Positions 37,219 to 45,851 of a DNA stretch of 64,000 bases are shown piece after piece. The notes under the pieces were generated by a model. That model saw only the letters and a list, made by a program, of their open reading frames with translations, did no database searches and had not been told where the DNA came from. Position 1 is the stretch's first letter; each line of letters begins with the position of its first letter. A program made the translations under genes and the position numbers. The stretch spans positions 121,582-185,581 of the forward strand of contig DDUL01000035.1 in assembly GCA_002344785.1 (NCBI GenBank). The letters run 5' to 3'. This DNA comes from Bdellovibrionaceae bacterium UBA2339 (lineage in GTDB: Bacteria > Bdellovibrionota > Bdellovibrionia > Bdellovibrionales > JAMPXM01).

Positions 37219-37229
37219 CGAAGTGCAAT
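37213..37229. promoter_or_regulatory. 17-bp palindrome overlapping the suf promoter, candidate Rrf2 operator
   Basis: ATAGCAC-GAA-GTGCAAT is an inverted repeat with six of seven positions paired across a three-base centre. It overlaps the candidate -10 of rrf2-suf and is about 65 bases upstream of the divergent gene at 37294. Its position suits a site for autorepression. It does not closely match the E. coli IscR consensus. Confidence 0.45.
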
Positions 37230-37293
37230 CCATTACGGACTAAAAAGATCCGAATTCAAGAGAAAGCATCCTTCGCTTCGGGTACAAATATAA

Positions 37294-38268
37294 ATGAATG
37301 ATAACAATAATTTAGGCAACAGACCCAGCGCACTCCGCTCACTCATTCAAGTCCTCAGTATCATCATATTTCTGTGTTCTGCGGGCTGGATTTTCCTGCG
37401 TTACAAAGCCGAATCCGAACCCCTCCGCCCGCCCTTTGACCACGCCTTGTTTCGAGAAGTTCATGCCGATCAACAGCGTCTTCTGTGGGTGCGCCTGCGC
37501 ACGCCCGACACTCTCGCGGACCTGAAAGAAATCACGACCCGACAACTCGAGCTGCACAAAGCCCTCGATGCCGCCTCGAAGAACCGATGGCGCATCGGTT
37601 ATTGGCTCGATGTGCGCTTCAATGGCGAAGGCGAAGCTGTCATTTCTCGCCAAGAACTCTTGAGTCAACCCACTGTCGAAGGCTGGCCCCCCAAGCCTGT
37701 CGAAATCGCGAAGACCGAGGAGTGTCAGCGCACAGGACTGCTGACTTTGCCCGAGTTCGCTGAGTTGCTCATGCAGAACACTGCGGGCTCGGCCGAATCC
37801 GCACCTCTCTTGCTCAATCTGATTTCACGCCGGCCCGGACTTGAGAAACGAATTCTCGAGATCGTTGCGGACTCCTCGCAGCCGACAAAGGCGCAACTCG
37901 CTCAAGCGCGCGTGGTGTTTCACTCTGAAAGCGAAGGCATACTCAAGGCCTTGCGCGAAGCTCGGCCCACCGGCATCTTCGGCACCAGTCAGGCCACCTT
38001 GCTGCAACTCGAAATGCTCTCGCATTTCGGTCTAGCTCCGCTCTCAAAGCTGAAGGCCGATGCTTTGATCTCGGCCATCGAAGAGCCCCTCAATTCCGGT
38101 CAGCCTCGAGTTCGCGAGTCTTTGATCAACGAAGCACGCCGCCGACGCCTCAAGGTGTATTGGGGTCCAGCGTCGGATGTCGCCACAGCGCGACGCCTGT
38201 TCGATCAGCAAGTCGACGGCGTGTTGCTGAATTCCTCAGAGATTCTTCCATCGCTTTTGACCGAATGA
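37294..38268 (+). CDS. Membrane-anchored degenerate GDPD-like protein
   Basis: A 324-residue protein with one TM segment (about 16-35) and a soluble domain. IGYWLDVRFNGEGEAVIS (about 102-119) is like the strand with ElDV..T.Dg..Vv in glycerophosphodiester phosphodiesterases, and RRRLKVYWGPASDVATARRL followed by DGVLLNS resembles their last TIM-barrel strands. The catalytic HR, Glu and HD positions appear lost, so it may be a pseudo-enzyme. The ATG is preceded by an AT-rich stretch without a ribosome site; leaderless translation is possible. It lies just upstream of tolQ. Confidence 0.66.
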   Translation: MNDNNNLGNRPSALRSLIQVLSIIIFLCSAGWIFLRYKAESEPLRPPFDHALFREVHADQQRLLWVRLRTPDTLADLKEITTRQLELHKALDAASKNRWRIGYWLDVRFNGEGEAVISRQELLSQPTVEGWPPKPVEIAKTEECQRTGLLTLPEFAELLMQNTAGSAESAPLLLNLISRRPGLEKRILEIVADSSQPTKAQLAQARVVFHSESEGILKALREARPTGIFGTSQATLLQLEMLSHFGLAPLSKLKADALISAIEEPLNSGQPRVRESLINEARRRRLKVYWGPASDVATARRLFDQQVDGVLLNSSEILPSLLTE

Positions 38269-38351
38269 ACATCACGCCATAGCCTATCCCCTATGCGTGG
38301 AACGCCAACTTCGCCAAGGCGAGCGCGATCCACCGAATCGAGGGGGCAAGA

Positions 38352-39074
38352 ATGGGCGGAATGCAGGCGAAAGTTGCGGTGAAAGCCGGTGTACTTGATG
38401 GAGTTCTCAATGCAGGGCCATTCGTACAAGCCCTCTTGCTCCTGATGCTCGTGCTCTCTGTTGTTTCATGGGCCATCATTCTGACAAAGAGTCGACAGAT
38501 CAAAAAAGTGCGAGCCGCCAACAGCAAGTTCATCGAGGCGTTCTGGCGCGCACCTTCGCTTGAAGATATGTACGCCAAAGTGCGTGAGCATGAAGACTCG
38601 AACGTGGCCCGCGTCTTTACCGTCGCATTTGCCGAGATGCAGAGAATCGCCGAGAGTGCGTTTGGCGGCAAAGAAGCCGAGATCGGCGGCAGTCATCGCC
38701 TGACAGGCATCGACAACTTGGAGAGATCGCTGCGCAAGTCGATTGACAATGAAATTGCCTCAGCCGAATCGCGATTGAATTTTCTGGCGACGACGGGAAG
38801 CACATCACCCTTCATTGGACTGCTGGGAACTGTACTCGGCATTATGACTTCGTTTCAGCAAATTGCCTCAGCGGGCTCGGCCAGCCTTGCGGTCGTGGCT
38901 CCTGGAATTTCCGAGGCCTTGTTTGCGACGGCGGTCGGATTGTTCGCGGCACTGCCGGCAACCGCAGCCTACAACTACTTTGTCGGGCAAGTTCGACGCA
39001 TCGAAATGGAGCTCACCAGCTTCAGCTCAGATTTTCTAAACGTCGCCAAGCGCAACTTCTTCAAGGACCAATGA
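38352..39074 (+). CDS. tolQ: TolQ/ExbB-type proton channel subunit
   Basis: An inner-membrane component, 240 residues, that uses the proton gradient to power Tol envelope constriction. Three TM segments at about 22-40, 135-160 and 175-200 fit the family. [19 protein letters not shown] and the [21 protein letters not shown] stretch hold the channel Thr and Gly/Ala patterns typical of TolQ. GAGGGGGC precedes the ATG. It is two bases from tolR, with tolA/tonB-like and tolB following. Confidence 0.95.
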   Translation: MGGMQAKVAVKAGVLDGVLNAGPFVQALLLLMLVLSVVSWAIILTKSRQIKKVRAANSKFIEAFWRAPSLEDMYAKVREHEDSNVARVFTVAFAEMQRIAESAFGGKEAEIGGSHRLTGIDNLERSLRKSIDNEIASAESRLNFLATTGSTSPFIGLLGTVLGIMTSFQQIASAGSASLAVVAPGISEALFATAVGLFAALPATAAYNYFVGQVRRIEMELTSFSSDFLNVAKRNFFKDQ

Positions 39075-39075
39075 A

Positions 39076-39504
39076 ATGGGAATGAGCGGAGGCGGTTCGA
39101 ATGGCGGCAAGAGCCGCATGGTGATGAGTGAAATCAACGTCACGCCCCTCGTGGACGTGATGCTTGTGTTGCTGATCATTTTCATGATCACCGCGCCGAT
39201 GATGCAGCAAGGACTTGAAGTGGATTTACCGGAGACGGCGGCCACCGGCCTGAGCACCAATGACGAACCCTTTGTGATTCAAATCAACAAGGCCAAGAAG
39301 ATCACTGTGGCGGACAAGCCGATTCCCATAGCGGAATTGCGCAAGCGACTCGAAGCCATTTTCGCCACTCGTTCGAACAAGCAGATTTATCTGCAAGCCG
39401 ACAAGTCCGTCGAATATGGATTCGTCGCCGAGGCTATGGCCGAAATTCGCGCCGCCGGAATCCAGAATATTGGTCTAGTGACACTGCCAAAGGGTGGTCC
39501 TTGA
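39076..39504 (+). CDS. tolR: TolR/ExbD-type protein
   Basis: A small inner-membrane partner of TolQ, 142 residues. A single TM segment (about 23-43) follows [20 protein letters not shown], with the essential membrane Asp in LVDVMLVLL. The periplasmic domain shows [20 protein letters not shown], typical of ExbD/TolR. It overlaps the next gene by four bases. Confidence 0.96.
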   Translation: MGMSGGGSNGGKSRMVMSEINVTPLVDVMLVLLIIFMITAPMMQQGLEVDLPETAATGLSTNDEPFVIQINKAKKITVADKPIPIAELRKRLEAIFATRSNKQIYLQADKSVEYGFVAEAMAEIRAAGIQNIGLVTLPKGGP

Positions 39505-40301
39505 GAGATCCATTCGCGCAGGGCTTGAGTCGTTCATTGGGCATCTCTTTAGGCGCCCATCTACTCGTGGGAGCTGTGCTCACACTGAAGGCCTTTTTGT
39601 TTCCGAGCGAGCCCTTGCGAATTGAGTCTGCGATTCGAGTCGACATCGTGGGACTACCTGATAAGTCTCCGCAACTTCCCCCAGCACCGCCGCCTCCGCA
39701 AGCCGAGGCTCCGCCCCCGCCGCCTCCACCCGCGCAGCTTCCGCCTCGCGACCTGGCACCGCCACCTCCGCCACCGCCTGCGGTTGTCGTTCTGAAGCCA
39801 ACCCCCGGCCCAACACCCAAAGAGCGCACGGCCAAAGAGCTTCGCCAAGATCAGTCGGCGGCACTCAAAAAATTGGAAGCCATTGCAAAGTTGGAGCGGC
39901 AGGCGCGCGCTGACGCCGCTGCGAAGGCCGCGGCCGCCATGGCTCAAGCCCGCCCCGTCCAAGGCAATCAGGTTTCGCGAGGCGGCTCGCTATCAGGCCT
40001 GACCCGACTGGATCATGACACTTATCTCTCCACCTTGGAGCAGAAGATTCGCACGGCTTGGCGACCGCCCAAATACTTGGCGAAGAACGGCCTGAAGGTG
40101 AAGGTGCTGGTGCACATTGATGCGCAAGGTGCCGTGATCAAGAAGGCGATTTTGCAGTCGAGTGGCAATTCGGTTTTTGACGAATCCGCTCTGCAAGCCA
40201 TTGATTCCATCGCGCCTTTTCCTCAACCTCCATCTAGTCTAGCGGGCTTACTTTCGACAAGCGGTCTACTGTTAGACCTTGAGCCCTCTACGACCCGATG
40301 A
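39501..40301 (+). CDS. TolA/TonB-like energy-transducing protein
   Basis: A 266-residue periplasm-spanning link between the TolQR motor and the outer membrane. A TM segment (about 14-34) is followed by a proline-rich rod (about 54-100), an Ala/Lys/Glu-rich helical part (about 108-155) and a TonB-type C-terminal domain (about 170-260, with LDHDTYLSTLEQKIRTAWRPP and SSGNSVFDESALQAI). The rod mixes TonB and TolA features. The start is TTG at 39501, overlapping the tolR stop, with AAGGGTGG upstream. TolA is the likely role, given the neighbours. Confidence 0.9.
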   Translation: MRDPFAQGLSRSLGISLGAHLLVGAVLTLKAFLFPSEPLRIESAIRVDIVGLPDKSPQLPPAPPPPQAEAPPPPPPPAQLPPRDLAPPPPPPPAVVVLKPTPGPTPKERTAKELRQDQSAALKKLEAIAKLERQARADAAAKAAAAMAQARPVQGNQVSRGGSLSGLTRLDHDTYLSTLEQKIRTAWRPPKYLAKNGLKVKVLVHIDAQGAVIKKAILQSSGNSVFDESALQAIDSIAPFPQPPSSLAGLLSTSGLLLDLEPSTTR

Positions 40302-40352
40302 GGTAATGGAAATGTGATCATCCGGTCCACTTCGGACCTTGGGAGGCTGTAC

Positions 40353-41738
40353 ATGCGAACACTCCACTGGCTACTGGCATTGTGCTTGTCCATCGTTTTC
40401 TCCCAGGCTTCGGCTCAGGAGGGCTCGGGCGCCTACATTCGAATCACCGATGCTAAGTTCAAAAAGAGCTTGATGGCCTTGCCCGCATTTCAACTGACAG
40501 GAGTTGCGGCCGCCTCGCCTCAGCATCTCAAAGTCGGCAAGGAACTTTACGATGTGTTTCGCCAAGACATGGAAGTCAGCGGCTTCTTCGAGTTCATCAA
40601 GCCCGATGCCTTCCTGGAAGATCCGGCAAAAGTTGGCTTGAAGCCAGCGCCTCAAGAAGCCAGTGGGTTCACTTTCCCGGCATGGAAACAAATCGGGACG
40701 GAGTTTCTGGTTCGCGTGGGCTATCGCCTCACCGGCAATGAGGTGGTGATGGACGCCTATCTGTACCATGTGCCGCAAGCCAAGCTGGTTCTCGGTCGCA
40801 CTTATCGCGGCGGCGTTGCCGACACTCGCAGCGTGGCTCACACTTTCGCGAACGATGTGGTGAAGGAACTCACGGGACTGCGCGGGATGTTTCTGTCGCG
40901 CATCGCGGTCAGCCGAACCGCCGGCAAAGACAAGAAAGAAGTCTTCATCATGGATTGGGACGGCGCCAACGCACGTCAGGTGACGACTCACAAGTCGATC
41001 ACTGTTTCTCCGGCTTGGTCCTTTGATGGCAAAGTTCTCGCTTACAGCGCGTATGCCTATCATCCGGCACGTAAGACTCGAAACCTCGATATGTTCACTT
41101 ACAATCCATCGACGGGACAGCGCCAACTCGTTTCCTACCGGCCTGGTTTGAACTCGGGCGCGAGCTTCTTTCCCGACGGACGCAATCTTTTGCTGACGAT
41201 CTCCAACGCTGGAAATCCCGACATCTATCGAATGTCGATCGACGGACGAAAGCTTGAGCGCCTCACAAATGGTCCGCGCGGAGCCATGAACGTCGAACCG
41301 TCCGCAAGCCCCGATGGATCGCAAATCGCGTTCTCGAGCGATCGCAACGAAAGGCCACACATCTTCATCATGAACGCGGACGGGTCCAACATTCGCCGCA
41401 TCACGATCGCGGGTACCTACAATTCAGCGCCGCGCTGGTCACCCGACGGCCAACGTTTAGTATTCGCAGGTTATGACAAGGGCCACTTCGACTTGTTCAC
41501 CGTCGCCGCCGATGGCTCTGACATGCTTCGCCTCACTTCCGCACGCAAGCCGAATGGAAAAATGGCCGACAACGAAGACCCTTCGTATTCGCCCGATGGT
41601 CGGCACATTCTTTTCGTCAGCAATCGCACAGGCAAAAAACAACTCTACATCGTGAGCATCGACGGCGAGGTCGAACGCCGAATCACTTACGATCAACATG
41701 AATACACCAAACCGCACTGGTCGCCCGCATTTGAGTGA
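40353..41738 (+). CDS. tolB: Tol-Pal system beta-propeller TolB
   Basis: A periplasmic beta-propeller that links Tol to Pal, 461 residues from ATG 40353 (GGGAGG six bases upstream; the open frame begins at 40314). A signal peptide ends SQASAQ (about 22). The N-terminal domain and the C-terminal WD40-like repeats are clear: SPAWSFDGKVLAYSAY, EPSASPDGSQIAFSSDRN, APRWSPDGQRLVFAGY, DPSYSPDGRHILFVSNRTG. No pal gene follows; glnE does. Confidence 0.95.
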   Translation: MRTLHWLLALCLSIVFSQASAQEGSGAYIRITDAKFKKSLMALPAFQLTGVAAASPQHLKVGKELYDVFRQDMEVSGFFEFIKPDAFLEDPAKVGLKPAPQEASGFTFPAWKQIGTEFLVRVGYRLTGNEVVMDAYLYHVPQAKLVLGRTYRGGVADTRSVAHTFANDVVKELTGLRGMFLSRIAVSRTAGKDKKEVFIMDWDGANARQVTTHKSITVSPAWSFDGKVLAYSAYAYHPARKTRNLDMFTYNPSTGQRQLVSYRPGLNSGASFFPDGRNLLLTISNAGNPDIYRMSIDGRKLERLTNGPRGAMNVEPSASPDGSQIAFSSDRNERPHIFIMNADGSNIRRITIAGTYNSAPRWSPDGQRLVFAGYDKGHFDLFTVAADGSDMLRLTSARKPNGKMADNEDPSYSPDGRHILFVSNRTGKKQLYIVSIDGEVERRITYDQHEYTKPHWSPAFE

Positions 41739-44331
41739 CGCCAAGGATCTTCAATCCACGCTGCCTTGGCGCCTCACGGATTCCGAGGCCGAGGCACTCA
41801 GCGGCTTTTCATCGGCCGCTGGCCGCCTGCTCCGAATCTGTCGGGAACAAGTCGCCACCACGCCTTCCGAAGTTCTCCGAGTTCAAAGACACATTGCTTG
41901 GGTGACAGCAGCTCATGAATTGCTGCAGCTCTCGAATGCAAAAGCTTCGGCGAAAAACCACCAGGATCTCGATGCCATCCGCTTAGGCGATGAACGCGTG
42001 TGCGCCGCTTGGAGCCAAGCCGCAGATCTTCACATTCGTCAGGCTCATCAACTCGCCAACCTCAATGATGTTTCGATCATCGCGATGGGGAAACTCGGAT
42101 CCCGAGAGTTGAATATTTCCAGCGACGTGGATCTTGTTCTCGTGTCGCCCGATCGCTCCTCCGAAGAAGAAATTCGCGCGGACCAAAAAGCCGCGCAAGA
42201 GTTCGTGAAACTTCTCAGCGAAAACACCAACTTTGGCTTTTGTCATCGCGTGGACTTGGGACTTCGGCCAGGCGGCGGCTCCGCACCGGCCGTGATTCAA
42301 GTCACGGCACTCGAAAATCATCTGGGCTATCATGGCGAACTCTGGGAGCGCTTGGCCTGGGTTCGCCACCGATTCATTCTTGATCCCAAAGACCTTCAGG
42401 AGCAATTGCGATCGCTGCTCACCGGATTTAGCTTCCCTCGGCATCTCGACTACACAGTTTTTGAAGAGACGCGCCTACTTCTCAGTCGCATTCGCGCTGA
42501 ATACCCGCCTCATCCTGACGGAAGATTTCATCTCAAGTTGCATCCAGGTGGCATTCGCGACATCGAGCTCTTCATTCACGCCCTTCAGATCACGCATGGC
42601 GGTCGCATCAAGCAACTCGCGAGCCCCGAAGCGAAGTCGACCTCAGAAGCGATTCGCTGCCTGCATAGAGCGAAACTCCTCGACGACAAAGAAGCCAAGT
42701 TGTTGCACGAAACCTACTGGCACTACCGCGGCATCGAAAACCAGCTCCAGGTTCGCGAAGATACTTCCGAGTACGTCGTTCGAGGCCCCAGCGACCTCAC
42801 CCGCGATCTGCGCGATCTCGCCACACAGATCGTACAGCTGGCTGAGCGAGCCTTTCCCGCTCGACGGGACGATCAACTTGATTTGCCGGATGTGCCGAAG
42901 CTTGTAGAAATGGGATTCAGCGAGCGAGTCGCCAGCGAGTGTCTTGAAAAACTCGAGCAACTTCGCGCCAAGAGTCGCCGAGCCGAACGCGATGAGCGCG
43001 CACGACGTGCGTTCTTGTCGTCGTTCCTCAACGCACTTCAAGAAGCCGGAGGCGATCTTGATCTTGGGCTGGCGCTCTTGACGGACTTTGTTCGCTCAAC
43101 GCGCGTGAAGGCGAGTTTCTTTTCACTGCTCAACGCCGAGCCCAGTCTCATCAAAAGTCTCGCGGTGCTTTTCAGTGTGTCGCCATGGGCCGGACACACG
43201 CTCGCCGGTCGCCCCGAACTCTTGGATTCCATCATCTTGCGAGCCGACGCTGAACTTCCTAAAGATCCGGCTCACGCAGATTTGGCGTTTGAGGCACTCG
43301 CTGAGCGACGACTTGTGGGCGAACTGCTCGCGCTCCTCGATTTTGCCGCCGACAATGACTTGGATCTGTATCTGCAAAGACTCACATCCTTGGCCGACCA
43401 AATCGCAACAGACTCCATGCTCGTCTGCGCCAACGAAATGGGGGTTGAACCTCTCGGACTCATCGCTCTCGGCAAGTGGGGCGGAAAAGAGTTCGGTGCC
43501 AAGTCTGACCTCGACTTTGTTTTTCTCGTACGCGGAGCCCCGCAAAGCGCCCAACAAAAACTCGCAAGGCGTTTCATCCACCGACTGACGGAATCGCGCC
43601 GAGGCGGACAGCTCTACTCCATTGATCTGCGCCTGCGACCCAGCGGTCATGCCGGCCCCATCCTCGTCGAGCACGATCAGCTTCACCAACATTTGCTCAC
43701 GCGCGCTGAGGCTTGGGAGCGACAAAGTTGGCTTCGTGCTCGCTCACTTTCCGAAGATCGCCTCGGCGTAAAACTCCAATTCTCGCCATCACAAGTTTGC
43801 CGATCGCGGCCTTGGACACGCATCGATCACGAACAAGTGCTTTCCATCAGTCGACAACTCTTTAAGCCCATCGATGCGAACGCGCCCGACCTCGACCTAA
43901 AGCTAGTGCGCGGAGGACTTGCGTCGATCGAGTTCGCTGCACAGATTGATTGTCTCCGCCTTCACGAGCTCTCATCGCAGTTCGAGCTTGAGCCCTCGAC
44001 ACAGAGCATGATTCACTTTCTAGAGGGTGCTTCGGCGATTTGGTCGAAGCATTCCGCTCGGTTGCAGGACATCTATCGACGTACGCGACTGGTTGAACAG
44101 TGGCATCGTCTGACGGGTGATGTGAGCGACTCAAAGATTAACTTTCGCGCTCGGGAAACTGACCGAGTGGCGCGAAGGTTGGGCTTGCGCGACGAAGACG
44201 ATGGAAGTTCGTTGGGTCACGCTGATGAGTCATCGAAGTTGCGCCTGGGATCGAGACTGAAGAGCTTTTTGCTCGATGGCTTGCGCGAATCCGATACGAG
44301 ACTCGCTGAGATTGAAGCCGATCGCGCATGA
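41698..44331 (+). CDS. glnE: Bifunctional glutamine synthetase adenylyltransferase
   Basis: GlnE adds and removes AMP on glutamine synthetase in response to nitrogen state. The 877 residues hold both nucleotidyltransferase domains: GKLGSRELNISSDVDL (about 131-146) and GKWGGKEFGAKSDLDF (about 593-608), each with the G-x-LG/WG...SDxD metal motif and a following helical domain. The length is slightly below the ~945 of E. coli. ATG at 41698 overlaps tolB by 41 bases; a TTG at 41731 that overlaps the tolB stop is another possible start. Placement inside a tol operon is unusual. Confidence 0.93.
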   Translation: MNTPNRTGRPHLSDAKDLQSTLPWRLTDSEAEALSGFSSAAGRLLRICREQVATTPSEVLRVQRHIAWVTAAHELLQLSNAKASAKNHQDLDAIRLGDERVCAAWSQAADLHIRQAHQLANLNDVSIIAMGKLGSRELNISSDVDLVLVSPDRSSEEEIRADQKAAQEFVKLLSENTNFGFCHRVDLGLRPGGGSAPAVIQVTALENHLGYHGELWERLAWVRHRFILDPKDLQEQLRSLLTGFSFPRHLDYTVFEETRLLLSRIRAEYPPHPDGRFHLKLHPGGIRDIELFIHALQITHGGRIKQLASPEAKSTSEAIRCLHRAKLLDDKEAKLLHETYWHYRGIENQLQVREDTSEYVVRGPSDLTRDLRDLATQIVQLAERAFPARRDDQLDLPDVPKLVEMGFSERVASECLEKLEQLRAKSRRAERDERARRAFLSSFLNALQEAGGDLDLGLALLTDFVRSTRVKASFFSLLNAEPSLIKSLAVLFSVSPWAGHTLAGRPELLDSIILRADAELPKDPAHADLAFEALAERRLVGELLALLDFAADNDLDLYLQRLTSLADQIATDSMLVCANEMGVEPLGLIALGKWGGKEFGAKSDLDFVFLVRGAPQSAQQKLARRFIHRLTESRRGGQLYSIDLRLRPSGHAGPILVEHDQLHQHLLTRAEAWERQSWLRARSLSEDRLGVKLQFSPSQVCRSRPWTRIDHEQVLSISRQLFKPIDANAPDLDLKLVRGGLASIEFAAQIDCLRLHELSSQFELEPSTQSMIHFLEGASAIWSKHSARLQDIYRRTRLVEQWHRLTGDVSDSKINFRARETDRVARRLGLRDEDDGSSLGHADESSKLRLGSRLKSFLLDGLRESDTRLAEIEADRA

Positions 44332-45542
44332 GCCGAGCTGAACGGAGACCAGACTTGGAAACAAAGTCGACGCCCAAGCATCAGAGAGCGCAACTCAGCT
44401 CGCAAACTGAACTTCATGCGTGTCGTTCACGTCTGCGCTTGCGCGAAGCTTCACTGCACTTCGTCTCGCTGGTCTTCGTATCCCAACTCGCATTCGTGTC
44501 GACAGTCTTCGCGCAAGTTCCTGCGCAGTTCTCGCCGAATCTTCCACCGCCGACATCACCCGGCTTGCCGGGCGGAGTGTTGCCGCCCACTCAAGGGGCC
44601 TCACAATCTCCGACGCCCCAACCTACAGGCGGTGGAGGTACTAATTTTCCCGGCAACGCTCAGCAAGTGGCGCAACCAACACCCACCCCGACAGCAGGAA
44701 CTGCAACTTCCAACTCACCGCCATTCAATCCGCCGCCTTCTCAGATCGTCGATTCTCCCGAGCCCAAGAGCGAGCTGTTCTCAGCTGGACAGTCATCGGT
44801 CACTAAACCAAGAATCACGGTCAGCACTTCCGAAGGTGACTTCGTGATTCAGCTCAACCCGCTGATTGCACCACAAAACGTGTACTCATTTCTTGAGCTC
44901 GCGCTCGGCCGCAAGGAATTCGTCGACATTCGTTCAGGACGCAAGGTCACGCGCCCCTTTTACACGGGGCTTTCCTGCCATCGGGTCATTCGCGGCACTC
45001 TCATCCAATGCGGATGTCCTTTCGGCACAGGCCGAGGCGGGCCCGGCTTCACCGTGCCCGACGAATTTTCTCCTGGTGCGCGTTTCAATCGACCGGGTAT
45101 TGTCGCTATGGCACCTCAGCAGATCGAAGAAGGTGCTGCCATTTCCAATCGCAAGGACTCCAACGGCAGTCAGTTTTTCATCACCCTCGCTCCGCTTCCT
45201 GAATTCGACGACAGATTCACCATCATTGGCGAAATCATCGAAGGTTGGGAGACGATTAAGAAGATTGCTCTCGTCCCAACGAGCCCGACAGACCGCCCGA
45301 TCAAGCGCGTGATCATCTTTGGAATGGAGACGTTCCAGCCGAAAGCGACCGGGGCAGAAGCCGCGGCTTCCGCTGAGCCTGCGCCAATGGCGGTGAACGT
45401 TGTTGAAACTGTTCGCGCTGAACCCATGGAGCCGCCGACAGCGCAGCCCGCACCTCAACCGGGCGGCAATCGCCAACAGCCCGGCCAAGGTGGCGGTCGA
45501 CGCGGGGGCGGCGGCGGGGGCGGACGGCGAAATCAACGCTGA
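44328..45542 (+). CDS. Exported cyclophilin-type peptidyl-prolyl isomerase
   Basis: A 404-residue PPIase. A long basic N-region precedes a hydrophobic segment (about 45-62, FVSLVFVSQLAFVSTVFAQ), probably a signal. A Pro/Gln/Thr-rich linker (about 65-150) leads to a cyclophilin domain (about 160-335): FVIQLNPLIAPQNVYSFLEL, GLSCHRVIRGTLIQCGCP, DSNGSQFFITLAPLPEFDDRFTI is the catalytic and drug-binding region in order. A Gly/Arg/Gln-rich tail ends it. ATG overlaps the glnE stop by four bases. It probably assists periplasmic folding. Confidence 0.88.
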   Translation: MSRAERRPDLETKSTPKHQRAQLSSQTELHACRSRLRLREASLHFVSLVFVSQLAFVSTVFAQVPAQFSPNLPPPTSPGLPGGVLPPTQGASQSPTPQPTGGGGTNFPGNAQQVAQPTPTPTAGTATSNSPPFNPPPSQIVDSPEPKSELFSAGQSSVTKPRITVSTSEGDFVIQLNPLIAPQNVYSFLELALGRKEFVDIRSGRKVTRPFYTGLSCHRVIRGTLIQCGCPFGTGRGGPGFTVPDEFSPGARFNRPGIVAMAPQQIEEGAAISNRKDSNGSQFFITLAPLPEFDDRFTIIGEIIEGWETIKKIALVPTSPTDRPIKRVIIFGMETFQPKATGAEAAASAEPAPMAVNVVETVRAEPMEPPTAQPAPQPGGNRQQPGQGGGRRGGGGGGGRRNQR

Positions 45543-45851
45543 TTTTCGACACCGATTCGAACAACCTAGGATCACGACCAACTTTTCAACAGCGGCCCGC
45601 ACAAAGCGGCTCTCGCCAATTTTGGTCACCATTCGCGCGGCCAAACCGACCTGTCGAAGTTCTCGACACTCTATAAATCCACGGCTTTCCAAGGACTTCG
45701 GCCTGCTTTCGTCCAGAGCGCGAACATGGAGAAACTTCCGCCTAGGGCATGGGCGCTAGCACCTGGCTTGCACTCCTGCACCGTTGAGTTTGGAGAGAAG
45801 CGGCGATTTCGTCGCCTCTCTTGCATCTCAATTCATGTTGCGGAGGGCGAG
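45543..45851 (+). other. 309-bp leader region upstream of the 1085-residue protein gene
   Basis: No gene is seen. The frame of the downstream gene is open back to 45726, but a strong ribosome site at 45841-45846 fixes its start at 45852. A hairpin at about 45794-45819 (GGCGA-TTTCG-TCGCC with an outer AGAGA/TCTCT pair and a small bulge) ends about 30 bases before that start. It has no T-run, so it is more likely a leader structure than a terminator. Confidence 0.5.

Noticed and set aside
37216..37226. GCACGAAGTGC as a rho-independent terminator
   Set aside because: No T-run follows and it sits upstream of both divergent genes, so an operator is the better reading.
39434..39962. Gly- and Arg-rich minus-strand frames opposite the tolA/tonB-like gene
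   Set aside because: They are the complement of the proline-rich rod (GGN codons opposite CCN) and not genes.
45726..45851. Upstream extension of the 1085-residue protein frame
   Set aside because: No signal-like start there, while GGAGGG is placed correctly before ATG 45852 and a signal peptide follows it.
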